Source: Archivesica marissinica
Lineage: Eukaryota; Mollusca; Bivalvia; Venerida; Vesicomyidae
DNA length: 64,000 bases
Assembly: GCA_014843695.1 (NCBI GenBank)
Contig: CM026400.1
Location: forward strand, 36,440,234-36,504,233
Direction of reading: 5' to 3'
Below are positions 18,601 through 28,000 of the stretch, one piece after another (position 1 is the first letter of the stretch; the number at the start of each line of letters is the position of its first letter). The notes under the pieces are model-generated. The model made no database searches. It had not been told where the DNA came from and saw only the letters and a program-made list of their open reading frames with translations. The translations under genes and the position numbers were made by a program.

Positions 18601-21600
18601 ATTTGTGTCAACTCCTGACGTCGATTATTAAAAACACTAAATATTGTAAACGTATTTCATGTGTAACATGATCCGAATGCAACGGGGAAAATGTGCACCG
18701 ACTGGGACTCGAGCTGGGACCTTCCCATCACTAGCGGGATGCGCTATCCACTGCGCTACCGGCACACCCGAGAATCTGGTCGGCGGAACAGACACACATT
18801 CCCGCTACACTCCCCTCCCGTTATCCTTGAGTTTCGATCGGTTCAACCCCAGAGTCAAGGACATTGAAACTCTGAGGCTTGGACGAGCACCCAAATGTCA
18901 CAGGATCCGAATGCAACGGGAAAAATGTTCACCGACCGGGACTCTAACGCGGGACCTTCCCATCACTAGCGGGACGCGCTATCCACGGCGCTACCGGCAC
19001 ACCCGAGAATCCGGTCGGCGGAACAGACACACATTCCCGTTACACATGAAAGTACAAAATCACATGGCGTGTCTCATATATGCTCAAGAGTGGCAGAATT
19101 TCACCCGGCACATTCCAATAATATAGGGTCTGTACATGCGAGCGAAATCACCGTAAACCCATACACCGAATCTGGGTTAGGCCTAAAATGGCCAATAGAC
19201 AGACATTAAAATTGGCAATAGACAGACATAATAGAGATATTTGTTAAATTTTACTCTTTTTTTGCAGGTAGGGGTGTTAGAACAATGCAGAGATTTGAAA
19301 AGGGAGCGTTCCTCTTGTGTTACTTTGGTAACATCATAACAGACACCGAAGGCGAAGAGAGGGAAGAAAACAATAGTACAGGCTATAGATACTTCTTCAA
19401 GCATAAAGGGAGAGGTTGGTGGTAAGTTTACTTGTCACCGTTTATCCTATATTTCGGTGTGTCGTTACCACAGGGGATGACATCAACTGTTGCCCTACCT
19501 GATGCATGTATGCACACCTTAATTTTCAAGCACCATTGGACGAGATCACAGCATGAAAAGTCTGAAAAACTGGTAGTCTCTTAATTTATTATAACCCCAC
19601 ATAAGTAAGTGGGGGCTATATTGGAATCACGCGCGTCAGTCACGTCGGTCCAGTCCCGTGCCGCCGTATATGATGTTCTTTTTTATGCCCCCGACCTCAA
19701 AGAGCTGGGAGGCATATAGTGTTTGGACCGTGTGTCCGTGCGTCAGTGCGTTAGTCACACCTTGGTTAAGAAGTTTGTAAGAGTTTCTCAAATACATCAT
19801 AACTTCTATATAGGTTGAGGGATGGCTTCAATATTTCAACACTTGAACATTTGCTACACATTCATGTGAAGGGCTAGCTTGGGAGTGGGTTTAGGTCCAC
19901 TGGGATCAAGGTCAATGTCACTGTTACTAAAAATAGAAAATTGGTTAGGCTGTCGGCAGGCAACACAGGTTACGCGGAACCCTCTTGTTTTACCCATCTG
20001 ATATTAAACAAGCAGAAAAATGGGATTGCGTAACTGATAAGCAGACTATGCATAACTGATTGTACATGACCATTTTATCATCAAACATTTAGATGTAATC
20101 ATACTTCAGTGCTGATGCATCAACCGAGCCAGTGGAGGAGCCTATTGTGGGACGGCTTGTAAACCATGGAAACAAAAAAGAGTGCAACTGTAGGATGAAG
20201 GTGGTGGTTGTGGACGTACCATACTTATGTCTCTTTGCAACCAGAGATATCCACCCTGGAGAAGAGCTATTATATAATTATGGTCTAGCTCATTATCCCT
20301 GGGAAACAAAGGTAAGCTTTTTCTGCCTCCATGACGAATATTTTAGGAAACGTTTGGATTATGTTTTGCAGCCATCTGTCTGCTCTCTCACACTTATATG
20401 GTGATTATATACGAGTGTAAATTATATGTGTATTTTTTTGGTCACTTGTGGTTCCTTGCAACGCAGCAACACATAACATATGTGCAAGCAACAGATCATG
20501 TCATATCCTTGATGAAAATTACAAGGTATAAATCAGCTTGTATACAACTACTGTGAGACCCATACTAAAAATCAGAGGAGTTCAGGAAATAACATCTTTC
20601 CCCACGCTGTGATATGTTCTGCACTGTATATTCACTATATTGTAACTATACAAACCTACGGTTATTACAGACAAGATGGCCGTGGCGTGCATGTCGACAC
20701 AAATTATTTTTTTAAATTGCAAATCTAGACCCTTTGACGGATGGACTCTGCACGCCAAAGTGCCGACGATATAGCGCTTCTGCTTTTCAAGTGCGTGTAA
20801 CAAAAACTCCTTGTAACTTATAATTTGATTGCACTGTCCAATGTCTATCTCCAGGCTGCGAGAAAGTCGGCAGAAGAATCCCGCTCACCAGCAAAGACCT
20901 CCACTACTGAGGTGGCTGGTCTGGAGGTATGTAACATGCGTAACCAACAGAACATTCCATATTCCTTTAGAAAAAATATAGTGTGTAGATCAGCTTGTAT
21001 ACAACTACAGTTAGACCCATATTAAAGATCACAAAAATTCAGGAAATCACATCTTTTCTCATGCTGTGATATGTATTGTAACAATCCAAACCCGTTATTA
21101 TTTTTTAAAAATCCTTGTAGCATATAATTTGATTACACTGTCCAACGTCTTATTCCTTTAGAAAAAAATATACAGTCAAACCTGTCATAAGCAGCTACCC
21201 AAGGGAAGTACAAAATGTCAGGTGGTTGCTTAACGGAGGTCATATATATAGCAAATGGCCTTCTATGGATACAGAACAGTGGCTGCTTATTGCAGGTTAG
21301 CTGCTTAATAGAGGTGACCATTAGCACAGGCTTGACTGTAGTGTGTAAATCAGCTTGTATACGACTACAGTTAGACCCATACTAAACATCACAAGAATTC
21401 AGGAAATCACATCTTTTCTCACGCTGTGATATGTTCTGCACTATGTATTGTAACGATCCAAACCTGTTATTTATAATAAAAAAAACTCCTTGTAACATAA
21501 TTTGATTACACTGTCCAATGTCTTATTTCCAGGCTGCGAGAAAGTTGGCAGAAGAAGCCTGCTCACCAGCAAAGACATCCACTACTGAGGTGGCTGGTCT

Positions 21601-24600
21601 GGAGGTATGTAACATGCGTAACCAACATTCCATATTCCTTTGAAAAAATATAGTGTGTAAATCAGCTTGTATACGACTACAATTAGACCCATATTAAAAA
21701 TCACAAGAATTCAGGAAATCACATCTTTTCTCACGCTGTGATATGTTCTGCACTGTGTAATGTAACAATCCAAACCTGATATTTTTATGCCCCCGGTCTC
21801 GAGGAGCCAGGAGGAATATGGTACGCGTCCGTCACACCTTGGTTAAGAAGTTTGTAAGAGTTTCTCAAATTAGTCATCATAACTTCTATATAGCTTGAGG
21901 GATGGCTTCAATATTTCAACACTTTATACATATGAAGATTTCCTACATGTAACCAGGGGCATTCGTGTTCGATAGACACATTTCTTGTTGTTTTCATGCC
22001 CCCACAAAGTGGTGGCATAGAGCATTGCTCTTGTCCACCCGTATGTGCGTGTGTCTGTCCGTCTGTCCCGAAAATCTTGTGTGTTTAACTCCTCCTACAC
22101 TGTTGGTAATATTTGCTTCAAACTTTCACAGATTATTAACCTCAACGTGCAGATGATCGTGTGGCGATGAATTTTTTCCTCCGTCAGAATTAGGCCCTTT
22201 TTTATATTTCTTGGTTTACGGATTTTTGTTCTCCCCGTCTAGGGTTGGTCGGAGAAAAATTTGTTCCAAGGGTTTTGATTTTTTTTTTACCGCCTTCACT
22301 TTTATTTCATTTGTGCTATTAGAAATGTACAAAAGAGAGCACTATAAGATTGACCATGTTCTATTTATAATAATTTCAAGAATAGTCGACAGTTATTATC
22401 ATCTACAACTTACTGTGTTTCAGACTAAGCTTGTCGCTGAGACATTTGCATTGGATTATGACATCAAAGAGACCTTCGATGATGACATAAATGATCCGGA
22501 CTACATTGTGAACTCGAAAGATGAGGAATCGTCAAACGAATCTGAAATGTCATATTTCTATCCAATGTTATGTGAGTAGAACTTATGTTAAAGCAAATAA
22601 ATATTCATCAGCAACACACAATTTCGACTGTTCGAGTATGGGTCTTCTCACAGACACAGTGTGTGTACCCACTGAGGACCTCATGATAGAATCATGCCTA
22701 TCATTTCTTCGACTGTTCGAGTATGGGTCTTCTCACAGACACAGTGTGTGTAACCACTGAGGACCTCATGATAGAATCATGCCTATCATTTCTTCGACTG
22801 TTCGAGTATGGGTCTTCTCACAGACACAGTGTGTGTAACCACTGAGGACCTCATGATAGAATCATGCCTATCATTTCTTCGACTGTTCGAGTATGGGTCT
22901 TCTCACAGACACAGTGTGTGTAACCACTGAGGACCTCATGATAGAATCATGCCTATCATTTCTTCGACTGTTCGAGTATGGGTCTTCTCACAGACACAGT
23001 GTGTGTAACCACTGAGGACCTCATGATAGAATCATGCCTATCATCTGTTCGAGTATGGGTTTTCTCACAGACACAGTGTGTGTAACCACTCAGGACCTCA
23101 TGATAGAATCATGCATATCATTTATTTTATTTTTATTTTCCATGTATGTCAAACCCCTTACGGGGACGTATACATGTTTTCCTGGGCAGACTTAGCCGGC
23201 CTAAGTGGTTAACCAGTACTAAGCAATGTGTGTGCGGTGTCTTGCTCAAGAACACTACATACGTTCCGTCGACGAGTATCGAACCCGGTACCCTTCGATT
23301 CCAAATCCGCCGCCCTACCACTGGACCACGGATGCCACATAATCTGTTCGAGTATGGGTCTTCTCACAGACACAGTGTGTATAACCACTGAGGACCTCAT
23401 GATAGAATCATGCCTATCATTTCTTCGACTCTGTTCGAGTATGGGTCTTCTCACAGACACAGTGTGTGTATCCACTGAGGACCTCATGATAGAATCATGC
23501 CTATCATTACTTCGACTGTTCGAGTATGGGTCTTCTCACAGACATAGTGTGTGTACCCACTGAGGACCTCATGATAGAATCATGCCTATCATTACTTCGA
23601 CTGTTCGAGTATGGGTCTTCTCACAGACACAGTGTGTGTATCCACTGAGGACCTCATGATAGAATCATGCCTATCATTACTTCGACTGTTCGAGTATGGG
23701 TCTTCTCACAGACACAGTGTGTGTAACTACTGGGGACCATATTTTCCTTCTGTGGCCAATGTCAAGTTCAAATGACTGGAATTTACGTTTACATTTTTTT
23801 ATAGTTTTTCTGTAACTCCTACTGAAAGTGGGCTTTGCCCCCCCTATGTCAATATGCCAGCTGGGCCAGTTGTGTGCTGTGCCGACAGGCCATATTTTCT
23901 AGTTTTATTCTGTGGCATCCATGCGGCCCCCATGCTAAGATCAAATTAAATTATTGTAAAAATTTGCGTTAACGTTTTTGGGTACCCACTATATCTGTAA
24001 TCGTAAGTCCCATTAGCTTCAAACTTCAAATGCTTATTAGTCATCATCCATATTTCATGCAGTGGCCCACTCATGCGGCCCTTGTGCCAAGTTCAAGGTA
24101 AATTTTTGTGTCACCTGCTTTAGCAGGATGACACTTAGGGATCACTTCTCCACCGTCCATCCGTCTGTCCGTCATGCTTTCACATTATTATACTGTGGAA
24201 TCACGCGCGTCAGTCACGTCCCGCTTTATATAATGTTCACCATTTTGGTACTGACAAGCTTGTGATTTACAATCAAGGTTGCAGTGTGGGGGTATTAATT
24301 ACCTTTAGTGATACATATGCCAAACTGTCACTTTCCTCTTCTGTCCTGAAAATTGAAAAATGCCTAGGCTATGTGTTACTATGCCGAATTTTCAATTAGG
24401 GTTAGTTGCGGGGTAACCCTAACCCAACTGAAAAGCATTTATTATACCCCCACTTAGTGGGGGCTATATTGGAATCACGCGCGTCGGTCATGTCGTGTCC
24501 CGTCCCGCTTTATATTTTGGTACTGACAAGCTTGTGTTTTACAATCAAGGCTGCAGTATGGGGGTATTAATCACCCTTAGTGATAGTTCTAGTTAGTTAT

Positions 24601-25066
24601 AGCTTCAGTTATGTTTGTTGTATGGCAAGCAAACTTCAAGTATAGCAAGCTTATATCAAGGGCTAGCTTGGTATTAGGTTTGGGACCACTGGGGTCCAGG
24701 TCACTGTTACTAACTAGATAAGTGTGTCTGTAAGACACAGGATGCCCCCAGTGGCAGCCTTTTGGAAAACAAAAGCTATGGACCGGGAGTGCATTCATAA
24801 CCCACTACAAGCCGAAGAGGAACATGCATGTGAAATAATTTTTATTTCCATCAAGTGGTTCCAAAGTTATGGACTTAACAAACAAGGCGAACATTTCGGT
24901 GTGACAGGCAGGCGGACGGACGTTCGCACTGAAGTGTCTTTGTGGAGTTTTCTTTTGTTTAAATAACCCCACATGCAACCAAAATCACCCCGCAAGCAAC
25001 GGAATGAATGGCATTTGCTATATGTTGCTTACAACAAAACCCCACAACGTTACTTGAGGGCGCTCG

Positions 25067-25097
<31 letters not shown>

Positions 25098-28000
25098 GGA
25101 CAGGTGCAAGACATAATGCCCCCTGACTTATCATCATGGGGGCATAAAAACAGAAAATCGGTTAGGCTGCCGGCAAGCGACACATGGGTTACGTGGAACA
25201 CTCTTGTTTGTGTTGTTTTTTTTCTCGACTTTTTTGTTTGTTGGTCCAGGCGTCGGTGAGGGGTACATTCATCAGTGTTACTGATTTATTGTTCTTGATA
25301 TCTTTGCCTTTATATTTTCATCACTAGATAGGGGTCATGTGCACCCACTGAAATATACTCACTAGATAGGGGTCATATGCACTCACTGAAATATACTCAC
25401 TAGATAGGGGTCATATGCACCCACTGAAATATACTCACTAGATAGGGGTCATATGCACCCACTGAAATATACTCACTAGATAGGGGTCATATGCACCCAC
25501 TGAAATATACTCACTAGATAGGGGTCATATGCACTCACTGAAATATACTCACTAGATAGGGGTCATATGCACCCACTGAAATATACTCACTAGATAGGGG
25601 TCATATGCACTCACTGAAATATACTCACTAGATAGGAGTCATGTGCACTCACTGAAATATACTCACTAGATAGGGGTCATGTGCACTCACTGAAATATAC
25701 TCACTAGATAGGGGTCATGTGCACTCACTGAAATATACTCACTAGATAGGGGTCATGTGCACTCACTGAAATATACTCACTAGATAGGGGTCATGTGCAC
25801 TCACTGAAATATACTCATAGATAGGGGTCATGTGCACTCACTGAAATATACTCACTAGATAGGGGTCATGTGCACTCACTGAAATATACTCACTAGATAG
25901 GGGTCATGTGCACTCACTGAAATATACTCACTAGATAGGGGTCATGTGCACTCACTGAAATATACTCACTAGATAGGGGTCATGTGCACTCACTGAAATA
26001 TACTCACTAGATAGGGGTCATGTGCACTCACTGAAATATACTCACTAGATAGGGGTCATGTGCACTCACTGAAATATACTCACTAGATAGGGGTCATGTG
26101 CACCCACTGAAACATACTCACTAGATAGGGGTCATGTGCACTCACTGAAATATACTCACTAGATAGGGTTCATGTGCACTCACTGAAATATACTCACTAG
26201 ATAGGGGTCATGTGCACCCACTGAAATATACTCACTAGATAGGGGTCATGTGCACCCACTGAAATATACTTTCTAATTGGTGTTTTTAGAATGGCAAAAA
26301 GCATACCTGCCAACCCTGCCTCTTCAAGAGGGAGTCTCTCTTTTCGGGGTCAATAATTTCTTTAAAATGAGGAGTGTTCTCATCAAAATGAAACATCTCC
26401 CTCTTGAGATTAACAATATTTTGTCATTTTTAGCACGCCTTCTGAAGGAGTGGTGTATCACCATCTATCTTTTGTCCGTCTTCAAATGTTAAGTTTTCGT
26501 GCTTATGCACCAGTTTTCATAACCAACAGAAACTTTTAACAACATGCTTTTTCGTAATGTCACATGTATGTTTTTGTGGTGTGCTGCATGTATACCACAT
26601 TATGTATTTAAACAAGCAGACCTTTTTATGCCCCCATGATGATAAGTCAGAGGGGTATTAACCCTTTCAACCCTAAGTAACTCAATGGATTCTCTCATGT
26701 TCAAATTCAGACCATTCATAAGATTATGTTATTTGGGTAAGTCTATTTATCAAAAGGGGTGTTTTCTTTGGAATTCTGGGAAAATAACTGCAGATAGTGG
26801 AGATCCTAGTATGACGGCTCGTTTCGAGACGGCTCATCTGGAACTGAACTGTTTGCAGACAGGAATACAGGTCTGTAGTGTTGAAAGGGCTCAAGGTAGA
26901 TTATCTAATTTCTTGCCGAGAAACATTAATACTGATAACTACTGGATATTATTGGCGGGTAATCTAAAAATAGTGAACCTCAGGTGAACATAACTTCAGA
27001 CGGGCAATATTCCACCATATTATAGCCTGTGTAGAATCACAATAACTTATAATATCATATGTTGGGTCATATATTATTCGCCCGTAGTAAATACAAATAT
27101 GTTTTGTTTGTTTTTTATATTATAATTAGATTATCCCACTTTAACAGTTGCCAAATGGGGGCATCACCTATGTCTTAAAGACACGATTTTTGTGTCGCTT
27201 GGGTGACACTTAGGGATCACTTCTCCGTCGTCTGTTGGTCCGTCCGTCACGCTTTCACATTATTGGTTATAACTTCAGTTATGCTTGTTGTATGGCAACC
27301 AAGAATCAGGTATAGCAAGCTTATATGAAGGGCTAGCTTGGTATTGGGTTTGGGACCACTGGGGTAGAGGTCACTGTTAATAAAAATAGAAAATCTGTTT
27401 CCAATCAATAACTGGTGTTAGGAATGAGCTATTGCAATGAAATTGCATGTATAGGTAACTTATATGAAGGGCTAGCTTGATATTGAGCTTGGGACCATTG
27501 GGGTCAAGGTCACTTACTAAAAATAGAAAATTGGTTAGGCTGTCGGCAGGCGACCCAAAGGTTACGCGGAACCCTCTTGTCTAGTTTAATGTCCCTCGTA
27601 TATGACAGATAATTATGTTAACTTGTCCTGAATGTGATGTCCCTTTGTTCATCATAATTGCAGCTGTTGAAGATGAGGACAACACCGATGAGAGTGGAGA
27701 CGATGATGATGGTGCTAACATGGGCCGGGACAACGATGCGGACGGTGTTATCATGGGCTGGGACGACGATGCGGATGGTGCCAACATGGATCAGGACGAT
27801 GATGCCAACATGGATCAGGATGACTATGCGGATGGTGCAATCATGGATCAGGATGACGATGGTGAATCTGAAAGTGAGTTGGTTATGGTGGGGATGTGTC
27901 AAAGGTCAAGTTGAATGTGTATCCCTGTAAATAAAATGTATTATTATTCATTGTTTACATGATCACGGTTCACTTTGCACTCATCTTTCACCCTACTGCA

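Larger units (their letters stand above)
20525..21785 (+). repeat. Tandem segmental duplication carrying the 72-bp exon
   Basis: The intronic block with AAATCAGCTTGTATAC, AGACCCATA, TTCAGGAAATCACATCTTTT and GCTGTGATATGTTCTGCACT occurs from about 20528, 20990, 21347 and 21658. Two of the intervals contain the exon. A MITE (21173-21338) sits in one copy. Confidence 0.85.
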
